DNA of 64,000 nucleotides from UBA1715 sp045615765 (GTDB lineage: Bacteria > Bacteroidota > Bacteroidia > Bacteroidales > UBA1715). Position 1 is the first letter of the stretch; each line of letters opens with the position of its first letter. The position numbers and the translations under genes are program-made. The stretch covers positions 1 to 64,000 of the forward strand of contig JAZLFM010000014.1 in the NCBI GenBank assembly GCA_045615765.1, read 5' to 3'. Shown in pieces: positions 51,698 to 59,505 of this stretch. Under the pieces are notes generated by a model that was not told where the DNA came from, made no database searches, and saw nothing but the letters and a program-made list of their open reading frames with translations.

Positions 51698-52678
51698 ATG
51701 AAGAATATATTTGGAGACATATTTAAAGTTGTGATTTTCGGAGAAAGTCACGGAGATAAAGTCGGAGTTGTCGTAGATGGTTGTCCCGTAGGAATTGACC
51801 TATGCGAAGCAGATTTTGACACAGACATTCAACGCCGTCGTTCTGGGAAATTAGGCTCTACTCCACGTATTGAAGCTGACATTCCACATATAGTTAGCGG
51901 TGTATTCAACGGAAAGACAAATGGTTCTCCAATTACCATTCTTTTTGAAAATACAAACACAAAATCTGGCGATTACTCGAACTTGGTAAATCATCCAAGA
52001 CCTGGACACGCTGATTTCACAGCAAAAGAAAAATTCAAAGGCTACAACGATCCACGAGGCGGCGGACACTTTTCGGGAAGAATTACTCTTGGACTAGTAG
52101 CAGCAGGTGTAATTGCAAAGAAAATCGTTGCACCTATTCAAATTGAAGCAACTTTGACTGAAGTTGGTGGTAGCACAAATATAGAAGAGACTATTAAGGA
52201 AGCTATTCGCCGACAAGATTCTATTGGCGGTATGGTTTCATGTAAATGTACTAATGTGCCTGTAGGACTTGGCGAACCATTTTTTGGTTCTGTTGAATCA
52301 GAAATTGCACATATTATGTTTTCGATTCCAGCAATAAAAAGTATAGATTTCGGTTGCGGCCGCGATGCCGCAAAAATGTACGGAAGCGAACATAACGATA
52401 TGATTATTGAAGCCTCGGGAAAAACTGCAACAAACAATGCAGGAGGAATCAATGGCGGAATCACAAATGGCAACGATATAACGTTCTCTGTGGCCGTAAA
52501 ACCAACAGCAAGCATTTCTCTACCACAAGACACGTTTAACTTCGCTGACGGCAAAATAGAACCGCTTACAATTGTGGGACGACACGACGCATGCATTGCA
52601 GTACGCGTACCAGTAATTGTTGAATGCGCAGCAGCAATTGTTCTTGCTGACTTAACGCTTAAAGCGAAAGCACAATAA
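51698..52678 (+). CDS. aroC: Chorismate synthase
   Basis: This is the last step of the shikimate pathway: EPSP to chorismate, requiring reduced FMN. It has 326 residues, shorter than the usual 350-390. IFGESHGDKVGVVVDGCPVG at the N terminus contains the first active-site His; RRRSGKLGSTPRIEAD, DPRGGGHFSGR and IVGRHDACIAVR are the other conserved blocks. The reduction appears to be in surface loops. Its stop codon abuts the retropepsin stop with no base between. Confidence 0.94.
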   Translation: MKNIFGDIFKVVIFGESHGDKVGVVVDGCPVGIDLCEADFDTDIQRRRSGKLGSTPRIEADIPHIVSGVFNGKTNGSPITILFENTNTKSGDYSNLVNHPRPGHADFTAKEKFKGYNDPRGGGHFSGRITLGLVAAGVIAKKIVAPIQIEATLTEVGGSTNIEETIKEAIRRQDSIGGMVSCKCTNVPVGLGEPFFGSVESEIAHIMFSIPAIKSIDFGCGRDAAKMYGSEHNDMIIEASGKTATNNAGGINGGITNGNDITFSVAVKPTASISLPQDTFNFADGKIEPLTIVGRHDACIAVRVPVIVECAAAIVLADLTLKAKAQ

Positions 52679-53089
52679 TTATTCCACAACAAATTCAAAC
52701 ACTGTTGATAGTTTAGGATGGGTGACATGAATATCACCCATTCCCATTATATCCATACCTATTATCATATCGTAACGTATTAATGGAGCTTCTACAACAG
52801 AAGTAAATCCTATTTTTAGATTTCCAAACTCTAAATCAACAATATATGATTTTGCCAGAATTGACGAGCCTACAAAACCGCTTACTCTTTTCACGTCAAT
52901 AGGTATAAGTCCAAGTTCTTGAACCAAATTTGTTGATATAACACTAATTGTCGCACCGGTATCCCATAGAGCAGAAACACCCTTTTTTATTTTCAGATCA
53001 GGAGAATTTGTCTCATAATCAGAAAGATTTAATGTGCAGGGAGTTATCAAGAGATTTGAAATACCATTCTTCACGAAAGAATATCTCAT
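52679..53089 (-). CDS. Retropepsin-like aspartic protease
   Basis: This is a 136-residue single-domain protein. The active-site motif is ALWDTGATISVIS, with the catalytic Asp-Thr-Gly. The second hydrophobic motif is YDMIIGMDIMGMGDI. Flap-like strands lie between them. One-domain retropepsins work as dimers. No signal peptide is present, so it is probably cytosolic. The ATG at 53089 is chosen; a TTG at 53095 would abut the upstream stop. It is cotranscribed with the 77-residue gene directly upstream. The natural substrate is unknown. Confidence 0.85.
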   Translation of the reverse strand: MRYSFVKNGISNLLITPCTLNLSDYETNSPDLKIKKGVSALWDTGATISVISTNLVQELGLIPIDVKRVSGFVGSSILAKSYIVDLEFGNLKIGFTSVVEAPLIRYDMIIGMDIMGMGDIHVTHPKLSTVFEFVVE

Positions 53090-53095
53090 ATCCAA

Positions 53096-53329
53096 TTAAT
53101 AGTTATAATGAATGATATGAGTTTCTAAACTATTCTTCTCACATTTATGAAGAAGGAAATGACCGACACCAAAGTTTGTAACTCCAAAGTCGTATGCAGA
53201 CCTTGCTTTTTCAAAAGGAAAAACCTGACAATTGTCCGAAATAACTAAATAACTACCCTCATAAAGAGACAATAAGTCACTCTCGTGGGCAACATAAAAA
53301 TCATACTGTTTTTGCAATGGTATTATCAT
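53096..53329 (-). CDS. Small partner protein of the retropepsin (DUF5678-like, 77 aa)
   Basis: This protein has 77 residues. It contains YEGSYLVISDNCQVFPFEKARSAYDFG, resembling short proteins in which a tyrosine-rich strand pair and one helix form a small alpha/beta fold (DUF5678-like pattern). It lies immediately upstream of the retropepsin gene and shares its promoter. Such small genes are often paired with retropepsin genes; it may be a partner or substrate. The assignment is by pattern only. Confidence 0.6.
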   Translation of the reverse strand: MIIPLQKQYDFYVAHESDLLSLYEGSYLVISDNCQVFPFEKARSAYDFGVTNFGVGHFLLHKCEKNSLETHIIHYNY

Positions 53330-53349
53330 AATTAGGATATTTGGTTTGA

Positions 53350-53380
53350 CAAATATATCATTTTAATAAATGATAGCCAA
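53350..53380 (-). promoter_or_regulatory. Promoter of the retropepsin pair with spacer palindrome
   Basis: On the minus strand, TTG (complement of 53378-53380), a 20-base spacer and TATATTTG (complement of 53350-53357). An inverted repeat ATCATTT / AAATGAT (53357-53363 with 53368-53374) lies in the spacer and could be an operator. Confidence 0.6.
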
Positions 53381-53432
53381 ATTGCAAGTTGCTTTTATAT
53401 AGCAAAAGAATATAAAATCATACACTGTTCAT

Positions 53433-53467
53433 AAAAAATACCCCAACCGAATTTATCGATTGAGGTA
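53433..53467 (-). terminator. Terminator of the TerB operon
   Basis: A 12-base-pair stem (53439-53450 with 53456-53467, two G-U pairs) is followed on the minus strand by T6. Confidence 0.8.
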
Positions 53468-53504
53468 GGACATGTCAAATACTTTTCTTTACTACAACAT
53501 CTAT

Positions 53505-54389
53505 TTAATCCAAAAACTTTTTAATTGCTTTTTCTGTTTGAACAGGTAGAGCGGTTTTATAACAAGCATATTTTTGTACTCCCATTTCTGAACACCATTT
53601 TCCTAGAAACTCTTTCATTACATCAAAATCACTTGGTCGTGACGAATTCGGGTTTAACTCAAGAAATAAAACCTTCGTATCATTAAGATCCTTTCTTGTT
53701 GCTATAAATCCTAAATCCTGTGTTGCAATAATATCTAAACACTTTGTAGGATTATCTAAACCTTTACTTCGAATAAGATTAGGAAGCAAATATGAGTATC
53801 TGTTACCTTGTTGCATCACAGAACTTTGATGATATATGTAACCATCGGTTACAACAATAAATATGTTATTATAATCATCATCTTTATATAAATCTATTTC
53901 ATCTTTAAAAAATCTCCAAATATCACAACCAACCCAAGAGTTAGATTGTATGCTCATATCATAAATCTTTCGTAATGAAGAAGTAAATATACTATCCATA
54001 TTGTCGTAATAATACTTTTTGGTTTTATTATCCATTGGACCTAAATCTACAACTAATGTTTTTGCGAGAGATGCGATTGTTGAATTTGATGGTGCTGGAG
54101 AAAATACTACTTGAATTTTTCCTTTTGCCATATAAGCGCCTTTTGCCCTCATATCCTCCTTAAAGTATTTTACGACATTAGACACTATTGCCAAATCTCT
54201 TTCTGTGTGATTTGGAGTATCTGTAGCTATAATTCTATCTGATAAATCAAGCAAAATAGTAACATTAAGTTGTTTTGTTGATATTTCCACAGATTCCTCT
54301 GTACCTTTACCATTTCCATCTACTTCTGATACACACGAAGAGAACAAAGAAATACCCAATGTTAAAAATGCAAATACTGTCTTTTTCAT
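53505..54389 (-). CDS. vWA-like lipoprotein of the TerB operon
   Basis: This protein has 294 residues and a lipoprotein signal MKKTVFAFLTLGISLFSSC (Cys19). The mature part looks like a von Willebrand factor A fold: LNVTILLDLSDRI supplies an Asp-x-Ser, and NNIFIVVTDGYIY the Thr-Asp-Gly strand. The last MIDAS Ser is replaced (DLSDR), so metal binding may be altered. It should lie in the periplasm or outer membrane. It is the last gene of a four-gene operon with a terminator following. No known family name can be given with confidence. Confidence 0.75.
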   Translation of the reverse strand: MKKTVFAFLTLGISLFSSCVSEVDGNGKGTEESVEISTKQLNVTILLDLSDRIIATDTPNHTERDLAIVSNVVKYFKEDMRAKGAYMAKGKIQVVFSPAPSNSTIASLAKTLVVDLGPMDNKTKKYYYDNMDSIFTSSLRKIYDMSIQSNSWVGCDIWRFFKDEIDLYKDDDYNNIFIVVTDGYIYHQSSVMQQGNRYSYLLPNLIRSKGLDNPTKCLDIIATQDLGFIATRKDLNDTKVLFLELNPNSSRPSDFDVMKEFLGKWCSEMGVQKYACYKTALPVQTEKAIKKFLD

Positions 54390-54397
54390 TTCAATAA

Positions 54398-55630
54398 TTA
54401 TTTAGAAATCTCACCTATTGTATTTTGACCTGTAAGCCTTATCTGTTCTTGTTCATTTTTTGCCTTGCCCACACCTGCCAAAAAATTCATCCAACCGGCC
54501 AAATAACTATTCAAACAATCGACTAAGATATTTACAGGATAAACAACATAATTCAATTCATTTTCTTTTGCTTTTATCTCAATATTTTTTGTTTTGATTT
54601 CACTTTCAATCTTTTCTATGTCGTTTTTATATTCATTACATTGTTTTTTCTTATACCGTATTTTTTCATCTAAATTATCTATTGCAACTTTTACAACATT
54701 CAACTTTGCATGTGCATCCATTACAAAATCAAAAACAAAACCCCAGATTAAATAAACAACAAAACCAGAAAAAATAATAAGCCAAAATTCAGGACTCTGA
54801 AAAGCTATTTTGAAATCATATTCTGGCATGATTTCAAAAGTACCATTTTTTACAAAATCATAAGCTTTTTTCTCAATAACATATGCAATAAGAACATCAT
54901 ACACAAAAGTAACGGCAACTAAGGAGCCTATTTTTATATATTTCGAGAAACCTTTCCCTTGACCAAACTTATATATTAGATAACCTAAACCCAAGAAAAC
55001 AAAAGGGATACACATTATAAACAGTGCCTGTGTCCAACTTCCCGCCAATGCGTTTGGAACTGCATCAGGATCTAGTACCTTTGCTTGAAAGTTTAATTCA
55101 TCATGACTTGTAAACACTCTAAACATTGCCGTATAAGTCGCAGAAGAATAAAAAAGCCATAGATATAATGTCATCGCCAATATTATTATAACTCCGATTC
55201 TAAATCCAACCTTATCAGTCGGATTTTCCACGATTAAAGTTGGATTATTTTTTATATTAGCAATTTCCGCCTTAGATTTTTCAATGTTTTCCTCCGCTAA
55301 ATTTAAATCATTTACTATTTTTTCCTTTTTTATTTCAAGACCAGCTTTGTCCCCTTCCAGACTAACAATTTCATTTTTTATTCTAGTTCGCTCTCTTTCT
55401 TGAATTGCACTATCAGCAGCAAGTTCTGCTTGCAACTTTGCCTTTGCTGCATGTAAATTAGGAATTAACGCCGCTTCTGATCCTCCAACTTTTCCTGCAT
55501 CAGAAAAGCCAAGCGATTTATAGTTTTGCTTACGAACAGAATTATCATCATTTACAGCACTATTAATCGATTGGTTCGTCTTATCTACTTTATCAACACC
55601 CAAAAGAGTTTTAAAAATCTTCAAATCCAT
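54398..55630 (-). CDS. Four-helix membrane protein with flanking coiled coils (TerB operon)
   Basis: This protein has 410 residues. An N-terminal coiled coil (about 60-135) precedes a first membrane helix (about 145-165), then two helices (about 200-255) and a fourth (about 285-305). A C-terminal coiled coil (about 310-365) follows. Both ends face the cytosol if the four helices span evenly. It is one residue-spacing away from its neighbours (seven and eight bases), so translation is probably coupled with TerB and the vWA-like lipoprotein. I recognise no family. Confidence 0.75.
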   Translation of the reverse strand: MDLKIFKTLLGVDKVDKTNQSINSAVNDDNSVRKQNYKSLGFSDAGKVGGSEAALIPNLHAAKAKLQAELAADSAIQERERTRIKNEIVSLEGDKAGLEIKKEKIVNDLNLAEENIEKSKAEIANIKNNPTLIVENPTDKVGFRIGVIIILAMTLYLWLFYSSATYTAMFRVFTSHDELNFQAKVLDPDAVPNALAGSWTQALFIMCIPFVFLGLGYLIYKFGQGKGFSKYIKIGSLVAVTFVYDVLIAYVIEKKAYDFVKNGTFEIMPEYDFKIAFQSPEFWLIIFSGFVVYLIWGFVFDFVMDAHAKLNVVKVAIDNLDEKIRYKKKQCNEYKNDIEKIESEIKTKNIEIKAKENELNYVVYPVNILVDCLNSYLAGWMNFLAGVGKAKNEQEQIRLTGQNTIGEISK

Positions 55631-55637
55631 AACTCTA

Positions 55638-56024
55638 CTATGCTAATTCATTTAACAATTGTTCTTCCGTTATGCCATTTTTTACACCTTCAAAAAGAAA
55701 ATCTGCAATAGAATGAATATTCTCTGTTGGAAAACCCATTTTTGCACAAATAGATTCAACCATTCTTCTTTCTTCTTCTTGAATTTCACCATCTGCCCAA
55801 GCTAATTGAACCAAATCGTATAGCATAATTACTTTTTCTTCTATAGTATCTGGCAAATAATTTGAACCACCAGGTTTCATAACTACAGCATTAATTTCTT
55901 CTGTTGTTACTCCTCTTTTTTTCCCTATTTCATAAAGAACACTTAATTCTCGAGGATCAATTCTGCCATCAGCTAACATTAAAGCATAAATTCTTAAAAA
56001 ATGTGCTTTTAACTTTTCATTCAT
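55638..56024 (-). CDS. TerB-like protein
   Basis: This protein has 128 residues with two repeats of the TerB helical pattern: ALMLADGRIDPRELSVLYEIG (about 13-33) and QLAWADGEIQEEERRMVESI (about 73-92). The acidic ADG.I...E residues are the expected metal-binding sites. TerB proteins belong to tellurite-resistance and general stress systems. It is cytosolic, between the DUF3761 lipoprotein and the membrane protein in one operon. Domain assignment is secure; its role is not. Confidence 0.85.
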   Translation of the reverse strand: MNEKLKAHFLRIYALMLADGRIDPRELSVLYEIGKKRGVTTEEINAVVMKPGGSNYLPDTIEEKVIMLYDLVQLAWADGEIQEEERRMVESICAKMGFPTENIHSIADFLFEGVKNGITEEQLLNELA

Positions 56025-56041
56025 ACATAAAATTTTTAATA

Positions 56042-56257
56042 TTATCTATACCATTCACAAACACCACGATGATGAGAACAAGTTCCTTGATGATTTTGAC
56101 TATAACTATACGTTCCATCACAACAACGAGCTGTTGGACCTTGATATTTATACTCCATAACTTCACTTAATGATTCCCAAGTTGTTTCCTTTGGATTGCC
56201 TGCAAAATTTGCACATGACAACAGTAACATGGTCGCAAGGCTTAAAAATTTCTTCAT
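56042..56257 (-). CDS. Small DUF3761-like Cys-rich lipoprotein
   Basis: This protein has 71 residues and an N-terminal lipoprotein signal (MKKFLSLATMLLLSCAN, Cys15). The C-terminal 30 residues match the DUF3761 pattern: RCCDGTYSYSQ then GTCSHHRGVCEWY, with four Cys and two His. DUF3761 is a short secreted domain of unknown function. The gene begins the TerB operon, 17 bases before terB. No -7 box was found between it and the structured RNA upstream, so read-through of that RNA's terminator may drive the operon. Confidence 0.7.
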   Translation of the reverse strand: MKKFLSLATMLLLSCANFAGNPKETTWESLSEVMEYKYQGPTARCCDGTYSYSQNHQGTCSHHRGVCEWYR

Positions 56258-56292
56258 CTTTTTCTATATTTTTTGTTTTCACCTATGGGCAT

Positions 56293-56438
56293 AAAAAAAG
56301 CGTGAAACTTACCGTCTCCCGCTCTATGAGGTGTTTGGCGTAACCTGAATACACGAAATAAGTAAAGCCCACGCCGTAGCATGAACATAGTCACTTATTT
56401 CTTTTGTATTCTATTATAGTCGCCAAACTTTCATAGAG
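56293..56438 (-). ncRNA. Structured non-coding RNA, 6S-like
   Basis: About 146 bases on the minus strand fold into one long imperfect hairpin. Base stem: 56421-56438 with 56322-56340 (CTCTATGA plus GTTTGGCG). A central bulge contains ACTATAATA on the 5' side and AGGTTA on the 3' side. Upper stem: 56393-56411 with 56347-56363 (GAATAC plus GAAATAAGT). The apical stem-loop CATGC-TACG-GCGTG lies at 56370-56383. A weak hairpin (56300-56322) then T7 (56293-56299) ends it. A long rod with a central bulge is the 6S RNA architecture, which mimics an open promoter. The Rfam families 6S-Flavo and Bacteroidales-1 are the first to test. No ORF fits the region. Confidence 0.65.
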
Positions 56439-56439
56439 A

Positions 56440-56472
56440 AAGAAATAAAGCTCAATGCTTCTAATATGTCAA
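56440..56472 (-). promoter_or_regulatory. Candidate promoter of the structured RNA
   Basis: On the minus strand, TTG (complement of 56470-56472), 22 bases and TATTTCTT (complement of 56440-56447), an imperfect -7 box. The predicted start near 56436 matches the base of the RNA stem. Confidence 0.4.
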
Positions 56473-56473
56473 A

Positions 56474-56504
56474 ATCACATTTGTGATTCCTTTACAAATG
56501 TGAT
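56474..56504. repeat. Perfect inverted repeat upstream of the RNA
   Basis: ATCACATTTGT (56474-56484) and ACAAATGTGAT (56494-56504) are separated by nine bases. It sits against the -33 box of the RNA promoter and between it and the lysA terminator. It could be an operator or a second, weak lysA terminator. Confidence 0.75.
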
Positions 56505-56513
56505 AATTATTTT

Positions 56514-56550
56514 CAAAAAAAGCAAATCAATCCGAAGATCAATTTGCTTT
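56514..56550 (-). terminator. lysA terminator
   Basis: A 14-base-pair stem with a UUCG tetraloop (56519-56532 with 56537-56550, two G-U pairs) is followed on the minus strand by a T-rich run. Confidence 0.88.
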
Positions 56551-56575
56551 CATATTCTAACTATATGGTTTTCTA

Positions 56576-57835
56576 CTATTTAAAATCCTTTAAACCAGCA
56601 AAATCAAGAGTCGCAAATAAATCTTCAACAGTTTCGGCGCGGCGAATCATTTTCACGCTACCATCTGTTCTTAACAACAATTCTGCAGAACGAAGTTTTC
56701 CATTGTAGTTGAAGCCCATTGCATGACCATGAGCGCCTGCATCGTGGATTGCAATTATATCACCAACTTCAACTTCTGGCAATTCACGATGAATAGCAAA
56801 CTTATCGTTGTTCTCACAAAGCGAACCTGTTACATCATAAACATGATCGCAAGGAGCATTTTCCTTACCAAGAACTGTAATATGATGATATGCGCCATAC
56901 ATACCAGGACGCATTAAGTTATTCATACTAGCATCAACGCCAACATATTCACGGAAAGTATGTTTTAAGTGACGAACTGTTGTCACCAAATATCCATAAG
57001 GTCCTGTGATAAAACGACCTGACTCTAAGTATAATTTAACAGGAGCTAGACCATTTGGAACCAATATAGATTCATACTCTTTACGAATTCCTTCGCTGAT
57101 TTTGAACACATCCAATTTCTTTTGTTCTGGGCGATATGGTATTCCCAATCCACCACCAAGGTTAATGAAATCGAACTTTATACCTAATTGTTTATTGATT
57201 TTCACAACAAGGTTGAAAAGTATTCGAGCTGTTTCAACGAAATATTCTTCATTCAATTCATTCGAAGCTACCATTGTATGAATACCAAAGCGTTTCACAC
57301 CTTTATCCATCAACATTTTATATCCTTCGAACAATTGGTTTTCCATACAACCATATTTGGCTTCTTCAGGATTACCAATAATATCATTACCAGATTTTAA
57401 GCTACCTGGGTTATAACGGAAAGACACCAATTCTGGAATACCTGCACATTTTTCCAAGAAAGCAACATGCGAAATATCGTCAAGATTGATGATAGCACCC
57501 AATTCTTTTGCTTTCTTGAATTCGTAATCGCCAGTATCGTTCGAAGTGAACATAATGTTTTCGCCAACATTGCCAACTTGTTCTGAAATTAATAGCTCAG
57601 GATAAGAACTACAATCACAGCCGAAACCATGTTGAGCCAACAACTTTGCCAAATATGGATTTGGAGCAGCTTTTACTGCAAAATATTCATGAAAACCTTC
57701 ATTCCAAGCAAATGCTTTTTTTAATTCTTCTGCATTTTCCAAAATTGCTTTTTCATCATAAATATGAAAAGGCGTTGGGAACTGTTTTATAATTTCTTGT
57801 ATTTTTTCTTTTGAAAAAGGAAGTGTTTTTGCCAT
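56576..57835 (-). CDS. lysA: Diaminopimelate decarboxylase
   Basis: This PLP enzyme converts meso-diaminopimelate to lysine. It has 419 residues from ATG 57835 (MAKTLPFSKEKI). The open frame extends 18 codons upstream without support. The PLP-lysine motif is YFAVKAAPNP (about 50-59), the glycine-rich phosphate loop NLGGGLGIPY (about 222-231), and the C-terminal substrate Cys is in TGSLCENNDKFA. Other fold III decarboxylases (ornithine, arginine) have a different CxxxD motif. It supplies lysine downstream of asd. Confidence 0.92.
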   Translation of the reverse strand: MAKTLPFSKEKIQEIIKQFPTPFHIYDEKAILENAEELKKAFAWNEGFHEYFAVKAAPNPYLAKLLAQHGFGCDCSSYPELLISEQVGNVGENIMFTSNDTGDYEFKKAKELGAIINLDDISHVAFLEKCAGIPELVSFRYNPGSLKSGNDIIGNPEEAKYGCMENQLFEGYKMLMDKGVKRFGIHTMVASNELNEEYFVETARILFNLVVKINKQLGIKFDFINLGGGLGIPYRPEQKKLDVFKISEGIRKEYESILVPNGLAPVKLYLESGRFITGPYGYLVTTVRHLKHTFREYVGVDASMNNLMRPGMYGAYHHITVLGKENAPCDHVYDVTGSLCENNDKFAIHRELPEVEVGDIIAIHDAGAHGHAMGFNYNGKLRSAELLLRTDGSVKMIRRAETVEDLFATLDFAGLKDFK

Positions 57836-58032
57836 AATTCCAATTATTAGTAATGCAAAATTAAAATTTCTCGTTCGAAATACAACCATTTCACATGATT
57901 TATCTTAAAGTATTTAATGTTTGTCAAACGACTTGTTCGAAAAGAAATTTACATCATAAAAAAAAGATTGAAATATTTTTCACATTTCTATTGGAAATAT
58001 AAAAAATAGAGTTACTTTTGCATCGTTAAAAA

Positions 58033-58107
58033 CGGGGTATAGTACAGTCCGGTTAGTATGCTTGGTTTGGGACCAAGAGGTCGCAGGTTCGAATCCTGCT
58101 ACCCCGA
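58033..58107 (+). tRNA. tRNA-Pro(UGG)
   Basis: This is a 75-base cloverleaf. The acceptor stem is CGGGGTA (58033-58039) with TACCCCG (58100-58106) and discriminator A58107. The anticodon stem is CTTGG / CCAAG with loop TTTGGGA and anticodon TGG (58068-58070). The T-arm is GCAGG-TTCGAAT-CCTGC. CCA is not encoded. UGG reads all CCN proline codons. Confidence 0.97.
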
Positions 58108-58112
58108 CACTG

Positions 58113-58139
58113 AAAGGAACAAGAAATTGTTCCTTTTTT
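58113..58139 (+). terminator. tRNA-Pro terminator
   Basis: A perfect ten-base stem (58113-58122 with 58127-58136) with a GAAA tetraloop ends in T6, just after the tRNA. The 120 bases from 58140 to the next terminator hold nothing recognisable. Confidence 0.85.
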
Positions 58140-58256
58140 GTTTTTACCCCTATTGTAATTGCAACCCCGTTAGAAGCTGCACAAACGAAGGAAAGGTTAC
58201 TTTACAACCAAGAGGTTTTTCCTACGGAATATATTCTCACACACTATCGTTTGAAA

Positions 58257-58289
58257 ACAAAAAGAGACCATCGTTTCCGACAGCCTCTT
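58257..58289 (-). terminator. Terminator of the YD-repeat-like gene
   Basis: A 12-base-pair stem (58262-58273 with 58278-58289, three G-U pairs) with a GAAA loop (minus strand) is followed by a T-rich run. Confidence 0.75.
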
Positions 58290-58314
58290 ATGTTATTTAT
58301 AGGAATAGAAACTT

Positions 58315-59442
58315 CTATTTATACGAAATCTGACGAGTCATAGTTTTTGTCTTTCCATTCTCTACAACTGTTAAAGAAATCCAATTACCTTGTGCGTCGA
58401 ATTCATAGGTATATTGACATAGGGAACGACCGTTCACACTTTTCACAACACAATTTTGTTCATTGTATTCACACTGAAACATTGGAGTCATCTCACCATT
58501 TTCCTGTTTTTTCTGAACCTTTACTATTCTATTCTTACCATCACGGTTCATCACACAATAATCATAACGATAACCGTCATAACTTGAATATTCGACCAAG
58601 TTTCCTACTGAGTCATACACCATAGTGTTTGTTTCGGAACTAATCAATGGAGGATTTCTCTTTGCACGTTTAAAATAACCTTTGTTTACCTTAGAAAGCT
58701 TTCCGTTTTCATAAAAGTACATAGAACTTTCAACCATTGGGCTATTTGTATATGATTTAATTTGCTGTTGTAATGCCTTGTTTTTGTATGTAAAATCAAA
58801 AACTGCATCACGAGAATTGTTGCTTGCAGTAACAATTTTCTCTTTCATTAAACCATTACCTTTATAATCGTACAAGTACATAGCATCTATAGCCCATTCA
58901 CGCACACTAGAGCCTAATATTTCCAACAAATAAATTCGAGGAGAAGTAAGCGTTTTGCTCCAGCCGTCAAGGAAAATATAATCATCAGTAACTATTAACT
59001 TTGAAGAATTATAATCACCTGATAAAGTCTTTTTTTCAGAATTCGGATATAAGCAAGCCTCACTAGCCACACGACCTTTTTTATCGTAAGTAATTGCGAT
59101 AATTTTATCTACAAGATTAACAACTTCCACTTGGTTGTTTTCGTTATAAGTTAGCTTACAAAGTACATTTCCTTCACTCGTAATTTCTTTTAATTGTCCA
59201 AGTTCATTATAAGCACAAGCATACTGAACTCCATCCTTTTGAACTGTGATTTTTTCAACAGAACCTGCCGCCAACGCGAACTCGAAATTAGACTGAAGTA
59301 TTGCTGGCAAAGAATATTCCAGACGATTCGCCATTAAATTCTTTGGAGAAAATGTTGTTGAAACTTCATCTGCCGTAAGCATCTGTGCAAACGAACAAAC
59401 AGAGAAAAACACCAATATAAAAACGCTAACTATATGTTTCAT
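58315..59442 (-). CDS. Secreted YD/RHS-repeat-like protein
   Basis: This protein has 375 residues and a signal peptide (MKHIVSVFILVFFSVCSFAQ). The mature part is a succession of short beta-hairpins of the form Y(N/D)..G.(L/V)......G, such as YNELGQLKEITSEG, YDKKGRVASEA, YDSVGNLVEYSS and FDAQGNWISLTV, typical of RHS/YD or MORN-like wrapped sheets. It is too short for a polymorphic toxin, and no toxin domain follows. Likely a secreted or periplasmic binding protein. It has its own terminator. Confidence 0.75.
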   Translation of the reverse strand: MKHIVSVFILVFFSVCSFAQMLTADEVSTTFSPKNLMANRLEYSLPAILQSNFEFALAAGSVEKITVQKDGVQYACAYNELGQLKEITSEGNVLCKLTYNENNQVEVVNLVDKIIAITYDKKGRVASEACLYPNSEKKTLSGDYNSSKLIVTDDYIFLDGWSKTLTSPRIYLLEILGSSVREWAIDAMYLYDYKGNGLMKEKIVTASNNSRDAVFDFTYKNKALQQQIKSYTNSPMVESSMYFYENGKLSKVNKGYFKRAKRNPPLISSETNTMVYDSVGNLVEYSSYDGYRYDYCVMNRDGKNRIVKVQKKQENGEMTPMFQCEYNEQNCVVKSVNGRSLCQYTYEFDAQGNWISLTVVENGKTKTMTRQISYK

Positions 59443-59456
59443 CGCTATTCTTTTTC

Positions 59457-59492
59457 AAAAAAACAAAAGGCCATCCTATCGGACAGCCTTTT
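59457..59492 (-). terminator. Terminator of the giant adhesin gene
   Basis: AAAAGGC / GCCTTTT outer stem with TCC / GGA inner stem and a GATA loop (59465-59492) is followed on the minus strand by a T-rich run (59457-59463). Confidence 0.8.
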
Positions 59493-59505
59493 TATTACAT
59501 TACAA

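Noticed and set aside
58062..58343. ORFs of 91-93 codons starting inside the tRNA-Pro gene
   Set aside because: They begin within the tRNA and run through its terminator; no start or promoter of their own.
58315..59442. RHS polymorphic toxin
   Set aside because: YD-like hairpins are present, but no RHS core signature, no toxin domain and no immunity gene follow.
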